Part shown: one piece after another, positions 10,403 to 22,570 of the stretch
Position numbering within the stretch: position 1 is the first letter of the stretch
Layout: every line of letters starts with the position of its first letter
Source: Gonatopus flavifemur
Lineage: Eukaryota > Arthropoda > Insecta > Hymenoptera > Dryinidae
DNA length: 64,000 bases
Direction: 5' to 3'
NCBI GenBank assembly: GCA_018340375.1
Contig: JAFFJZ010000003.1
Coordinates: forward strand, 49,941,006-50,005,005
Notes under the pieces: generated by a model
Told to the model about the DNA's origin: nothing
The model's database searches: none
What the model saw: only the letters and a program-made list of their open reading frames with translations
Translations under genes and position numbers: made by a program

Positions 10403-10543
10403 TTATAAAACGTTTTCTTTCGTTGCTTTGACATAAAAATATACATTATTACTGTCTCTCCTCACAGTAATTTTAACAATTATATAAAGCCAAAAGTGTA
10501 ATCTTAATGTAGTTCAAACAATATATTGGGTATATTGCAGTCA

Positions 10544-11739
10544 ATGGATAACGAGAAACAAAAAGATGAAATCATTGCTTTGGAAAGTATTTACAACAAA
10601 GAAGAGTTTTCTCATCATGAACAGGATGGTCATTATCAGTGTACTTTAAAAATATTTATCAACTTACCTGCGGAATACTATTTTACATATAAAGATACTA
10701 GGAATCCAGAAGTACTGAAAGAAAAAGTTAAAATATCACACTTACCGCCAGTATCGTTATATATAACACTACCGCAAGATTATCCATCAAAATCACAGCC
10801 AAACTTCACCCTGAGTTCGTCATGGTTGAAACAAACCATCATAGCAAAACTCTGCAAAAAATTGGACAAAATATGGGAAGAGAATGTAAGACAAGAAATT
10901 CTGTTCTTATGGATTGCATTTCTACAAGACGAGACCTTAGAGTTTCTTGGTATACAAAATGGTCTTGATATCAGTCAAATCTATACTTTTTATAAAATAT
11001 CTACAGAGAAAGCACAAAGCATCAAGTCTCTTGAAAAATCGGATGATAAAGAGAAAAGAACTACAGACAAAGGTACAACGGAAGATGCGAAAAATGCAAA
11101 TCGTGTACATAAGAGACATTGGAAGAAATCAAAACATACTATAGACAAACGAGCAGTTCTTGATTGTCCATCTGGTACTAATCCCATACAAATGTTGATA
11201 GATTACAATGATAAACGAAATCAAATTGAATTCAAGAAAAATGTCTATATATGTAACATTTGTTTTACCAATAAATTAGGAGAAAATTGCACGAAATTTT
11301 CACCGTGTTCTCACGTGTTTTGTAAAGACTGCATCAGTGGGTACTTAGAGGTCAGAATAAAAGAAGGAAATGTACAAAATATTCTTTGTCCAGAGGAAAA
11401 CTGTACTTCAGAAGCTACACCAGGCCAAGTAATGATATAATGAAATAGTATTCTTTTTACAAATTCTATTTACTAATTTGTAATAATTTTTTTTATTATA
11501 AAAATTTCAGATAAAAGATTTGTTGAGTCCCGAATTGTTTGCAAAATACGATTCCATATTGTTAAGTGCCACACTAGACACTATGGTAGATATAGTTTAT
11601 TGTCCGAGACGTCATTGTCAGTACCCCGTGAGTTGCGAAGCTAATGAACAAATGGCAAGCTGTCCAGCATGTCAATATACATTTTGCATCTATTGTAAAA
11701 TGGTTTATCATGGAATTGAACCGTGCAAAGTGAACTCAG
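10544..11739 (+). CDS. RNF14: RNF14-like RWD-RING-IBR E3 ubiquitin ligase, 3' incomplete
   Basis: Exon 10544-11428 joins exon 11511-11739 in phase 0 (CAA|GTAATG ... TTTCAG|ATA). The ATG lies three bases after a TATTGCAG, which may be an acceptor of a 5' UTR intron. Residues 1-140 form an RWD domain (KDEIIALESIYNKEEF; LPPVSLYITLPQDYP; LWIAFLQDETLEFLGI). A lysine-rich linker follows, then RING1 (CNICFTNKLGENC...CSHVFCKDCI...CPEENC) and, in exon 2, an IBR (YCPRRHCQYPVSC...CPACQYTFCIYC...CKV). This order is that of RNF14/ARA54, a cytosolic/nuclear RBR ligase that passes ubiquitin through a RING2 cysteine. The next donor would be CAG|GTGTGT at 11740, phase 1. I find no RING2 exon afterwards, and the frame otherwise stops at 11795. 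Either a far exon is missed or this is a truncated copy. Confidence 0.8.
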
Positions 11740-11795
11740 GTGTGTATATAAATTCAGTCAAATTTATATGTTATTTTAATTGCAACTTTCTATAA

Positions 11796-12160
11796 AGTTG
11801 AATATTTCCACAGTTTTGCTTTTTGTATTGAATTAATCAATACTTCAAAGAAATGTATGAAAACATTGTGGACTAATTTTGAATGGTGTATCAAAATTTA
11901 GATAATCTTTTAACACTGATGTTCTTTCAGTGAAATAAGAGAATGCACTTAGAGAATCCTACTGAAAATTCCCTTAGAAACGGATATGAATAAAATCCTA
12001 TCGGTTTTTGAAAGGAATAAGATATATTTTTATCACAGTTTTTTCGGTTAGATACGGGTAGGAACCATCTTCATCCCATATGGCTTGCAAGCGTGGATGC
12101 AAACTGTATTAGTTGCTAACTAATTTTACTTACAGAGAGTTTATATGTCTGTAATGGCTA
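11796..12160. other. AT-rich DNA downstream of the RNF14-like exons
   Basis: I searched for cysteine-rich RING2 coding sequence and saw none. Confidence 0.4.
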
Positions 12161-12162
12161 AC

Positions 12163-12691
12163 ATGCCAACAGAACACAAGATATTCCCAGGATATCTTGA
12201 ACAGATCTTTCACATCTTATTCATATTCCAGGATATTCAACATATTCTATCCCAGCGTATCCCATGATGTTCACAATATCTTGGAGTTATCCCATGATAA
12301 CCCGGGATATACGAGATGTCATTTGAATTCACACGACTTTGTACTAATCATGACATGAAAAAAACTTTTCAATCAATCAATCATCTTTTGTTCGGCTAAG
12401 TGTTCCCGGACCTGTGAAGATCATATCAGATTTATTTTGAGTCAGACTTTTTGTGGTTAGATCAAACAGGAATTAGTGAAATTTGTGTATGATATTGTAT
12501 TGAAATTTCAAATCCTAGGGATATCCTTTGGAATATCTTATGAATATGCTGCAGGCATATCCCCAGAATCAGACATTTGTATATCCTATGGATATCATGG
12601 AAGTTTGAAAGGATCATTCCAGAATATCTTATATATCCCGCCACGATATCCACAGGATATCCTAAAGATGTCCATGTGCTGTGTGGGCACC
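12163..12691. mobile_element. TIR element rich in GGATAT/ATATCC
   Basis: The left GCCAACAGAACACAAGATAT resembles the complement of the right ATGTCCATGTGCTGTGTGGGCAC. Both sides carry many ATATCC/GGATAT and CAGGATAT words in mirrored order. The ends are imperfect. Confidence 0.5.
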
Positions 12692-12699
12692 GCTTAGAA

Positions 12700-13475
12700 T
12701 GTTATACTTGGTTCTAACTACAAAATGCAGTCAGATCTACCCGTTTTTAACGGCAATTGTATTCGCGCATATCCGCTAACCGTTTCATATGTAGTTTCAT
12801 TCACTTTTAACAGGAAAAATCAATGTAAGTTCCACAGGTATGTGTGTGTGTATTGGTTTATATTGGATTCTTTCTGCTTCTGTCCGTGAACACGAATTGT
12901 ACTCATAGACTTATAGTACTAGACCAAGCTCTCTTAAGCGAGAGTCAGAATATCCACGGTGCGGGTATATGCCAAGAGTCAATGTTTTTTTTCGTCACAC
13001 AGTTGGTAGTGGTAGTGTACGTTCAATAAATGCCACAGAACGCATACATTTTCAGATGTCACATGATTGCAGTATGCGAACACTGAGCGGAGCTTATGTG
13101 AGAGGGACGCACGCACTCATGATCTGTGTCTGCATCATAGATATCCTGACAGTGCCACTTATTGGATCGCTCGGTTTAATACTGCAAGTCTATGATTATA
13201 TCTTGTATCGGTTCCTGACAGAAAAAACTGATCCAAAGTCTCTGTGTCCATTCATATTAGGATTACTAGATTCTGTTTGTTTCTGTCCATTAATATGAAA
13301 CGTATGTTCTATTCATTTCTGATAGAGGAGACTGGTGTGAAGTCTATTTGAATCTTACCTGTTTCTATCCGTAAATACAGGATACATTTTCCATTATTAA
13401 GATGTGACTGTACTAATATGTGTAGTTACATACAATTTGTGAAAGAACTATGGTTGGAGGGAGCCAGGTTGATGC
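12700..13475. other. No gene recognised
   Basis: Short open frames only. A TCTATTCATTTCTGA-like phrase recurs near 13205 and 13310. Confidence 0.4.
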
Positions 13476-13849
13476 ATTAAGGCCCATGGAGCTCCAGAAA
13501 AATGAGCAAAATTTTGCTACCTACTTTTCCAACAACTAAGCATTAAATAAGGATTTTTAATATATGAAGCTGCAGCTACCGAACGAGAGCTAGCAGACGT
13601 ACGACTACACTTTTGGAAGGGACTGTACTTTTGAGTTTTCTGATATTGAAATCCAACTAACGGACGAACCAAGACTACTATCGGAATGGAAATGAGCGAT
13701 CTTTGTAGATTTTGATGCGCTGAATCGAATGAGATAGGTCTAGAAACACTTGAATGCATTTTGAACGGGATATTTGAGTTTTGAGTGCGGGAAGAAGTGG
13801 AAATATATCATGATTTACAAGTTTTTCTATGCCTTCTACCATTCAGAAA

Positions 13850-15400
13850 AATAATTCGCGGTTCGATAACGGAGTTTCTTTTGAGTTCTTTCAATGCCGA
13901 ATCAAATGGTATGGGTCTCTATGTGTTACGCGGCCGTTTTAGAGATGGGAAGGGGGGTCGAAGGCTGGAATTTTGCGAATAAAAGGAAGATACAGAATTG
14001 CGATATTCGTCTCCTGCTTTCTGTAATTCAGAAAAATAATTCACGGTTCGATTCAGCAATGAAAAACCTGAGGGAGAAACCATCATCGAACCGCGAATTA
14101 GTTTTCTGGATGGTAGAAGGCATGAAACGAACATTGGAATCCCCGATTTTCCTCTCATTCGCGAGACTTTTAGACTTCAACCCCCATTTAGAACTCTCAA
14201 ACGGCCGCGTAACACATAGAGACCTATACCATTCAATTCGGCATTGAAGAAGCTATAAGGGAACCCATCATCGAACCGCGAATCATTTTTCTGAATGACA
14301 GAAAGCAGGGAACGAATATTGGAATCCTCGATTTTCCTCTCATTCGCAAGATTCCAGCCTTCATCCCCCATTTACATCTCTTAAACGGCCGCGTAACACA
14401 TAGAGACCTATACCATTCGATTCAGCATTGAAAGAACTATAAGAAAACCCATCATCGAACCGCGGATTATTTTTCTGAATGGCCGAAAGCAGGGAACGAA
14501 TATTGTAACCCTCGATTTTCCTCTCATTCGCAAGACTTTCAGACTTCAACCCCCATGTAACTCTCTTAAACGGCCGCGTAACACATAGAGACCTATACCA
14601 TTCGATTCGGCATTGAAAAAGCAATGGGAAAACCTATCATCGAACCGCGGATTATTTTTCTGAATGGTAGAAGGCATGGAACGAACATTGGAACATCCGA
14701 TTTTCCTGTGATCCGCAAGATTCCAGACTTTAACCCCCATTTACCCCTCTAAAATGGCGGCGTAACATATAGAGGCCTATACCATTCGATTCGGCATTGA
14801 AAAAGCTATGAGAGAACCCATCATCAAACCGCGAATTATTTTTCTGAATGGTAAAAGGCATGCAACGAACATTGGAATCCTCGATTTTCCTCTCATTCGC
14901 AATACTTTCAGACTTCAACCCCCATGTAACTCTCTCAAACGGCCGCGTAATACATAGAGACCTATACCATTCGATTCAGCATTGAAAGAACTATAAGAAC
15001 ACTTATCATCGAACCGCGAATTATTTTTCTGTATGGTCGAAGGCATGGAACGAACATTGGAATTCTCGATTTTCCTCTCATTCGCAAGATTTCCAGACTT
15101 CAACCCCCTTTTTACCCCTTCCAAATGGCCGCGTAACACATCAAGACTCATACCATTCGATCCGGAATCGAAAAAGCTTCAAGAAAACCTGTCACCGAAC
15201 ACCAAATCTCTTTTCTGAAAGGTAGAAGGCATGGAATGAACATGGGATCACTCGATTTTCCTGTGATTCGCAAGATTCAAAACTTTAACCCCCATTTACC
15301 CCTCTAAAATGGCCGCGTAACACATCGAGACCCATACCATTCGATTCGGCATCGAAAAAGCTGTAAGAAAACCCATCACCGAACCGCGAATTATTTTTCT
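13850..15400. repeat. 185-bp satellite array inside the TIR element
   Basis: The phrase CCATTCGATTCGGCATTGAA recurs at about 14229, 14413, 14599, 14782, 14968, 15153 and 15338, a period of 183-186 bp. Each unit also has CATCGAACCGCGAATTATTT and AACGGCCGCGTAACACATAG. One more unit at about 13850-14060 is in the opposite orientation, making a junction near 14070. The many overlapping open frames here are by-products of the repeat. Confidence 0.85.
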
Positions 15401-15690
15401 GAATGGTAGAAGGCATGGAAAAACCTGTAAATCATGATATATTTCCACTTCTTCCCGCACTTAAAACTCAAATATCCCGTTCAAAATGCATTCAAGTGTT
15501 TCTAGACCTATCTCATTCGATTCAGCGCATCAAAATCTACAAAGATCGCTCATTTCCATTCCGATAGTAGTCTTGGTTCGTCCGCTAGTTGGATTTCAAT
15601 ATCAGAAAACTCAAAAGTACAGTCCCTTCCAAAAGTGTAGTCGTACGTCTGCTAGCTCTCGTTCGGTAGCTTCAGCTTCATTCTTAATAT

Positions 15691-15782
15691 GCAGTGATGG
15701 AACACATTGGCAAGTTTAGATATTACTTTGGAGTTTCAATTTATATTCAAAGTCAAACCTTGGCAATATGCTCCATCATTGC
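15691..15782. mobile_element. 92-bp palindromic MITE in the right TIR
   Basis: GCAGTGATGGAACACATTGG and CTTGGCAATATGCTCCATCA near the ends are inverted. ATAT flanks both sides. The sequence is absent from the matching place in the left arm (about 13556), so it inserted after the TIRs formed. Confidence 0.7.
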
Positions 15783-16071
15783 ATATCAAAAAATTTTATT
15801 TATCGCTTAGTTGTTAGAAAAGTATGTAGCAAAGTTTTGCCCGTTTTTTGTAGAGCTCCATGGCCGTTGATGCTGATTTTAAAAGAGCTTCTGACAGAGT
15901 TCATTCTATACTTTTGTCCAAAATATCGTTTTACGGTATTTCTGGAACTCTTTTTGAGTGGATTCGAGACTACTCTGTCGAAAATGCCAAATAGGAACGG
16001 CATAAAATGGCCAAAAGTCGCATAGAAACAAATAAAAATAGTTCGATTTCAAATCCAGTTTTTGTCCGTTT

Positions 16072-16477
16072 CTAGGTTGCCCTCTCATGCAGCGGAGAGC
16101 ACAACGCGGGACTCTGGTTTTTTCTACCCTAGCATGTATGTACTATGGGCCCCATCCTGCCAATATGGGCCCAAGACGAGCCAGAGTCAGTGATTTCAGC
16201 ATTTGGTCGACCGACTCGATTTTATCTTCTCCATCACATCTGTCTGTATAGAAATCTTACACACAATCAAACCTCCGACAAAAGAAATTTGATTGTATAT
16301 GAAACGACCTCAATTGGTCAATCGCTAGTTTTATTCGGAGATAACTATGAACCAACTAATAGTCATCATTCCGCTTTTTCACTTCATGGGAGACCGGGAA
16401 AGAGAATTTAGCGGAATTGAACGAGAAATTAGAAAAAACCGGAGTTGCGCTCTCTGCTGCATGAAAGAGCAGTCTAA
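16072..16477. mobile_element. TIR element, CTCTCATGCAGC ends
   Basis: Left CTAGGTTGCCCTCTCATGCA and the complement of the right end CTGCATGAAAGAGCAGTCTA match, followed by GAGAGC.CAAC...CTC.GGTTTTTTCT in both. The interior is non-coding. The right end abuts the next MITE. Confidence 0.7.
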
Positions 16478-16629
16478 AGGTGGCGTCACATGGAGCTAAA
16501 GAAGGGCGGAAAGCGGAACGCGGAACCCTTGGTTAAAGAGAGAGGTGGATATTTGCCTCTCTCTTCAACCAAAGGTTCCGCATTCCGCTTTCTGCCCTTT
16601 TTTAGCTCCATGTGACGCCGCCCTAAATT
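16474..16629. mobile_element. Palindromic MITE, GTCACATGGAG family, copy 2
   Basis: GGTGGCGTCACATGGAGCTA pairs with TAGCTCCATGTGACGCCGCC. The inner arms GCGGAAAGCGGAACGCGGAA and CCTTGGTTAAAGAGAGAGG fold back. It closely resembles 6486-6640. Confidence 0.85.
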
Positions 16630-16639
16630 TATTTCTATC

Positions 16640-16975
16640 TAGCACTTTCCGCAGGGTATTCGAGTAACAGCAAGTAGTTTGTCAAGATCAAGGGGTTCGT
16701 GTCCGCTGCTTATGGTATTTCTCCTAATGTTCCTCAAAGTTCTCACCTTGAGTCTTTTTGACTTTCAGGTTTTATTAACGATCTTCATAATGTTATTTTA
16801 CACTCCAAGGCTTTGTTTTACGCTGAAGACTTGGGAAATTATTTGTGAATTGGACTTTTTCTTGGTTCTAGGAAACCGCAGTCTGATCTTGATACGATTC
16901 AGAATTGGTGCTTTGTTAATTATGACCTTAAACATGAATAAATGTTAAATTATTAGCTTCTGTAACAATCGTAAT
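16640..16975 (+). pseudogene. Decayed jockey-clade reverse transcriptase fragment
   Basis: Across stops, one frame still reads GISPNVPQSSHLES then FINDLHNVILHSKALFYAED, then NWCFVNYDLKH and KC. These correspond to VPQGSHLGP, FINDL, FADD and the later W...N.L.LN..KC blocks of jockey-like reverse transcriptases. The second aspartate of FADD is kept, but stops and substitutions show it is dead. Confidence 0.65.
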
Positions 16976-17397
16976 AAGGGATTATATTCTTGTAACATAA
17001 ACGGTGTCGATCTGTTATTAAACGAAAACAAAAACATGAATTGTTTTTGTTTGAAACACAGATTCAGAAAGAATTTTCTACTATATTCAAAACAAATGAT
17101 AAAAAGCTCCTTAATTTCTCAATTAAATAATATAATGCATTTAAACTTGCAAAACCATTCTTCTCCGTAACTCAGGTTTTATTCCTTTTTATGTTGAAAA
17201 TTAAATTTCAAACGAAGACTTTCGAAAAATATCCCTTTGTGTTGCGTAGGAGATCTTGAAAATTTTCCTAGATATGTTTTAGGATTTTCCGAAGGAATTC
17301 CTCTGAATTGTGATCTGGGTAGTATACTAAAGAAGCGATGTATAAGGAATTTGGTCATGTTTTTCTGGTCAAGATAAATATGTATCTTGAAATCATG

Positions 17398-17636
17398 CAC
17401 TGAAAAAAAAGATTGTGCAAGGAACAGTAATATAGTTGGTTCAACAGTAGAATAACGCTGGATACGTCCAATTCAATTGAATCTCACTGTTGACTTAACT
17501 ACATGCAGTTGAATCAACTGCAATCTCTGTCAATTGAACAGTATATTCGTTAACTTGACTATGATATTCATTTGTTTTAAAGAAAACCGCTAACCACCAA
17601 ATGTGATTGATTTCCGACGAAATTTTTTGTCTGTGT
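17398..17636. mobile_element. Possible short TIR element
   Basis: The left CACTGAAAAAAAAG is weakly inverted to ...TTTTTTGTCTGTG at the right. GTTGAATCAACTG-like short palindromes lie between. The evidence is thin. Confidence 0.3.
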
Positions 17637-18031
17637 AGTAAGAATATACATTTTAATTACTACATCGATATGTTGGGGATAAATTTGACTCATTTGAAGT
17701 CGCACACTATCAAAAATATTACAAAATGTATTAAAAAATAACAATCAATTTCATAATAGACTGCAGTATGAAATTTTTTTATAAAAAATTGTTCTGAATT
17801 TCGTAACAATGACATTAGAAGATATGGTCACGTATTTCAAATAATACAAAATTTTACAGACTGATGTATAAAACACTGCTTATGGGAAAGCCATCCGTGA
17901 CAAACACCGCTTAAGGAAATTCCTTTGTCGGAATTTTATCGTGAAATTGTCAACAATATTGTATTTTTATCGGATTTGTCCAATAATGGAAGAAATGGAT
18001 AAATTGAAGGTCCCCATGCAATAACTACTTA

Positions 18032-19114
18032 CCCAGCTAACCAAAGCTGATAAATAACTGGTCAATTATTACCCAATGGAATTGGGTGGGATTGATCAAT
18101 TATTGTCCATTTTTGTGTCCGCATTGGCGACCAATAATTGATCAATTTCAGTGGACCATTGGATTTCCCAATTGCAGGGCAATTTTTGGTCAATGGCATG
18201 GGCATAGGTGCTGCGATCAGCTGTGAAATAATGTGACCCATAATTTGGCAATTATTGGATAATTATTTTGGTTTGAGAATGATCGAAAATTGACCAATAA
18301 CTCGTTATTGATTGATATTTACTATAAAACTTTGAATCACTTGAAAATACTATAATATAATAACTTCAGGGTGAAAGAATCTTGTTCAAATTTGTTGAAC
18401 ATTTGTTTTTAATTTTTTCATTTCAAAACTGTGATGACGGCACTGTGAAACTGAATCCGTTCATTCAACATTATAATATATAATTATCCACAATTTGCGT
18501 ATTGCTAATTCAAATAGAAATTATAACCCGAAACCACACTTTTCGATTGGAATGGAGTTCAATCGGTTCACTCAGTTATAATAATAATAGGAATTTGCAT
18601 CCATGCTCCGAAATTGGAGTTATGAATAACCTCAATTCATCGCGACAATTTTACCGCGCCACGAATAATATAAAATTCGACAAGTTGCGATCACTGAATA
18701 CGACGGAGATGAATGAATCGATAAATCACAACAATTTTTTGTAATAAACAATACATAATAAATAATTCTATCCTATTAACATGACATGACCAATGCAAAA
18801 TTCCATATTACCGATAGAAAGTAAGTGATGTTTTACATTTCGAGATTTTCGATTATCGACGTATGTTGAATGATCAATTTTTGGTCAATTCTATGGATCA
18901 CGAGATTGATCAATAATTGTCCTGTTCTATGTCCGCATCAGCGATCAACAATTGGCCCTTCAAAAACCATCAATTTTTGATCAATCGTTATCCAATGAAT
19001 GGACATGCGCATCAAGATCCTACATAATTCTCAAATAAGTGATCAATTATTAGCAAATTTCATTGGAATCAATCAAATTGACTAATGATTGGAACCAATC
19101 CATGGTTGGCTGGG
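18032..19114. mobile_element. 1.08-kb MITE, CCCAGCNAACCA ends, TA duplication
   Basis: CCCAGCTAACCA and TGGTTGGCTGGG are inverted and flanked by TA (18030-18031, 19115-19116). Both subterminal regions are rich in TTGATCAATTATTGG-type words in mirrored order. No coding capacity. Confidence 0.75.
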
Positions 19115-19474
19115 TAGGCGCTCGAAAAGCGGTGAAAGCAGTCACGTCGAAGGTCGAAAAAAAGTCGAAGTTTCGAAAATCTAAAAATACTGGGTGATAG
19201 GGCTTAAAGAATGAATACCAGTCTCTGTTCACCATTTTTTTCTAGGATCGATAGTTTTTGAGGAAAAAAATGAAAACTTCCTATTTTTTCATACCAAAAA
19301 TCAATGTTTTTCAACATTAAACTCGTTCTAACTTGGTCATTTGTTGATATATCGGAATAAGCCTCGCGAATTTAGATTTGTGAGACTTCCCTGAAGACAA
19401 CAATGTCGTGAAAGTTTGTAAATATCAATAAGAAATTATTAAATTTCTAATTCGAAGTGAAAATCACCTTTCTC

Positions 19475-19897
19475 CCCGGATAGCATCGGGAGGTTTTCTG
19501 AACGTTCAGAAAACGTACTCGCTCTCACAGAAAACGTCCAAATAAAATCCCAAGACGTTCTAAAAACGTCGCACCCACGTCCCAGGGAAATACAAATGTT
19601 CTGTGATGTTCAATTTATGTCCACCATGCGACGTTCTGGGGACGTGTTCAATAAAGATGTCAATGACGTTCTGCGGTACTACGCATATGTTTGTAAAGGT
19701 TAATTTTCATGAAAGTGCGTTTGGGGAATGTAACGAGAACGATCCGTGGTAGATGAAAAAGACGTACTGGGAACGTATTCAGGTGCATAAAAAATGAACG
19801 TTCTCTGAACGCATTTCAACCTACTCTCAGGAGACGAAGCGCGCAGAACTAAGGTTATGTTTCTAAAACGTCCAGAGGACTTTCAATGCTATCTGGG
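19475..19897. mobile_element. MITE, CCCGGATAGCAT / ATGCTATCTGGG ends
   Basis: The ends are inverted with one mismatch. The interior repeats GACGTTCT/AGAACGTC words. TA follows the right end, but no TA precedes the left end. Confidence 0.6.
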
Positions 19898-19899
19898 TA

Positions 19900-20320
19900 T
19901 AAATCATGCTTTGCATTAAAAAACTGGTGGAGGAAATATGGGCTACAGAAAAGTTCCAACGACAAAGTTGTTTGCTAGGGCGTGGACAAACTTTTTGGAA
20001 AGTTTCACATCGATTGGACTGTTAGTCCACAAAATACACCGATTTATTGATCCGCGCGCAACAGAAATTCCTCGCGATTTTTTGTATTGTTTAGCGGCTG
20101 AATATCAGGGATCGTAGACAAAATTGTATTCACTGAATATTCCTAACAGGATTGATGTTTGGGTCAGAGAATTCGAATATTGAACTATTTTTGCAAGATT
20201 CGTTAGTAATTTCTTTTGAATAAACAATTCGATTGTTCTTTCGAACAATTGTTCATTCAAAAGAAATACCCAAGTAGTTATTGCTTGGGGACCTTCAATT
20301 TCTGATATTGTTATGATATA
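19900..20320. other. Non-coding, with a recurring ACAAAGTTGTT phrase
   Basis: Stretches at 19380-19450, 19940-20010 and 21090-21180 share ACAAAGTTGTTNG and nearby words. I read this as an old repeat family of unknown type. Confidence 0.3.
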
Positions 20321-20322
20321 TA

Positions 20323-20562
20323 CACGGAGAAAAATAAACATTAACCGTTACTACGAGTGGCAGTAATTGGTTGAAAAACAAATGAAGATACAGTTGGATA
20401 GTAAAGATTATCGCGATCACCGTCATAGGTACTTCAATCAAATTTGTCATTACTGGCCGGACAGTGACAAGCACTGCGAAACACAATATTGTATAACTGC
20501 CTTCAAGTTTTTGATAATTACCGTCCATTGGCAGTAACGGTTACTGTTCGCTTTTTTCCGTG
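20323..20562. mobile_element. 240-bp MITE, CACGGAGAAAA ends, TA duplication
   Basis: Left CACGGAGAAAAATAAACA and the complement of right TGTTCGCTTTTTTCCGTG match, followed by TAACCGTTACT in both arms. TA flanks both ends (20321-20322, 20563-20564). Confidence 0.75.
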
Positions 20563-20564
20563 TA

Positions 20565-21940
20565 CCATGAAACTAACATAGAGATCTATCGGGAATATCA
20601 TCGGATAGCTGTGTTGATTTTATTTGCGATAATTAAGGACACCCATGCAATAACCGCTGAAGCACTCGAACACATTTTAATCTGATCAGGGAGACCCGTA
20701 GAACGAGAAAAGAGGATTCGTCAAAATAAAAAACAAAGAATATAGCCTATTACAACTAATCAAAACACACGTTTTCCCCATGGAAAATTCTTTTCTACTA
20801 TCAATAGTTTGTGAGATAAAAATTAAAAAGTGAAAATTTTCATTTCTTCAAATCAATTCAATTCAAATTATATTTTGCGATTACTCAGTGAGAAGTCGTG
20901 GGAATGACTTGAAATTTGGTATACGCCTTTATCATTGATTCCTCAAGACAAATAGTGAGTTCAATTTGTCATAATATCTCATTATTCAATGAATATTTAA
21001 TAATAAACAAAAGCTGTTGACAACACGCGTTTTAAAGTTTCCACGGGACAAACTATCAAGGGAATTGTCGATTTAGAAAAACCCAAAGCAACAAAGTTGT
21101 TCGTCAATTTTCGAAGAGGTTTTCCTGAAATTTTCAGATCAATCGAGTGGAAAGTATAGGAGATACTTAACAATGTGTACGATAACGCCACTCGCTTGCG
21201 AACCATCGAGCATATAACGTCCTGTACCGTAGTGAAATAGCATTGCCGTGACGGTAAGAGGGTCGTGTTGTTAAACATTGTTAAATATCTCCCATTGAAA
21301 ATATAAAAATACAATGTAATTGAGGATTTCGCCATAAAATTCCGACAAGACGCAAGTATCGGGTTTTTTCATGAGGTGAGAAGAATATGGATATGAAGTA
21401 CTTCATATCCACATTATGAAGTTGGATTAATTTTTCTAACAGTGTAGTGAGTGTCTGTCCAAAACTGTGACGGTTTATACAATCAAATAATAGGATTCTT
21501 CCATATTCTCCCATCAGTGAAGTAGTTTTAAAATTATATCCAACTGGAAAATCTCGCCCAGTTAATTAGTTCTAAACATGCTAGCAAATATAGCAATTTA
21601 TAATGTCATGTTTTCCCCGTGAATAAGTGATAATTCAGTCAATAGAATTATAACAATAATTTTGTTCCAAGATTTCAAATATGACGAGAACAGTCATGTT
21701 TAAAATATAATTATAATATTAAAAATCGGTATGGAGAATCATACATTCCTTCCATGTTCTTGACATATTTATAAGATATAGATGTGACAGGGTGTGACAG
21801 GATATCAGGGATGAAATTACTGCTGTTCGATATATCGATGCTTTCGAATAACTTGAAATATAAAACTTGTTAGGTTCAGTTTATATTTGTTTAGTCGCAA
21901 TCAAACAGTCACATAGAACGAACGAAAACTTTCTTCTCCA
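20565..21940. other. No gene recognised
   Basis: AT-rich, with short frames only. Confidence 0.4.
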
Positions 21941-21959
21941 CACTAGGGAAAAATTTTTT

Positions 21960-22570
21960 TTCACAGTTGTCCACCAATTAGGACGAAACTTGTATGGAAC
22001 TACTGTGGGATTGTGAATAAAATGTGGTGTAAGTTTAATTGCAATCGGATAACCAGAAACGCAAACACAAGCGGTCGCAAAATTACAATTTACGATAACA
22101 TGTTTCCTTTTACCATCCCGTTTCTTTTTCTTTGAAGGATCAGGTTGAAACTCATACGGGGCCCCTATTCAAACGGTATACAACTGTGGTAAAAATTCCA
22201 TAACGATCGGATGATAAGAACGGAAGATATCCGCTCAATCGCGGCATTTACGTAATTTCAAAATTTTTTTTGAAGCTGAATGCTTACCCTTTTGTTCCCT
22301 CAATTTCGATTTGCCTGAAACTTACATCACATAATCAACATCTCATGAATTGACTATGCTCAGAATTCCATGGCATTCGGAGGACAAAAACACAGGGAAG
22401 ACATGTTTTCAAAATATCGTCCAATGATGCAAATTGCAAAAAAAAATTTTTTCCACATTCCACATTGGGACGAAATTCATGTGGGAACACTATCGGATCA
22501 CAACCACAACGTGGTACGAATTTCATCGCAATCGGATCACAAGGAACAAAGATAGACGAGATCACAAAAT
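21960..22570. repeat. Diverged ~250-bp repeat with ATCGGAT..C motifs
   Basis: Units share GGGACGAAA.TT.ATG.GG.AC.ACT and CAATCGGAT.AC. near 21985-22060, 22180-22215 and 22465-22545. Similar units occur in the opposite orientation at 45800-46350. Confidence 0.45.

Larger units (their letters stand above)
13481..15865. mobile_element. 2.4-kb TIR element carrying an internal satellite
   Basis: The outer ends GGCCCATGGAGCTC and GAGCTCCATGGCC are inverted. Arms of roughly 400 bp follow (13484-13885 against the complement of 15375-15863), sharing CAACAACTAAGC, CTACCGAACGAGAGCTAGCA and CATGATATATTTCCACTTC. The right arm is interrupted by a 92-bp MITE. The centre is a tandem satellite. No transposase frame is present, so it is non-autonomous. 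The end motif TTAAGGCC..CATGGAGCT resembles the palindromic MITEs near 6.5 kb and 16.5 kb. Confidence 0.8.

Noticed and set aside
12786..12815. A tiny exon (TTTTAACAG...GTAAGT) continuing the RNF14-like gene
   Set aside because: Only about 11 bases, out of keeping with the expected RING2 content. The splice-like signals are likely chance.
13785..15218. Many 60-120-codon frames on both strands with shared motifs
   Set aside because: They are repeated translations of the 185-bp satellite, with no splice sites or known domain.
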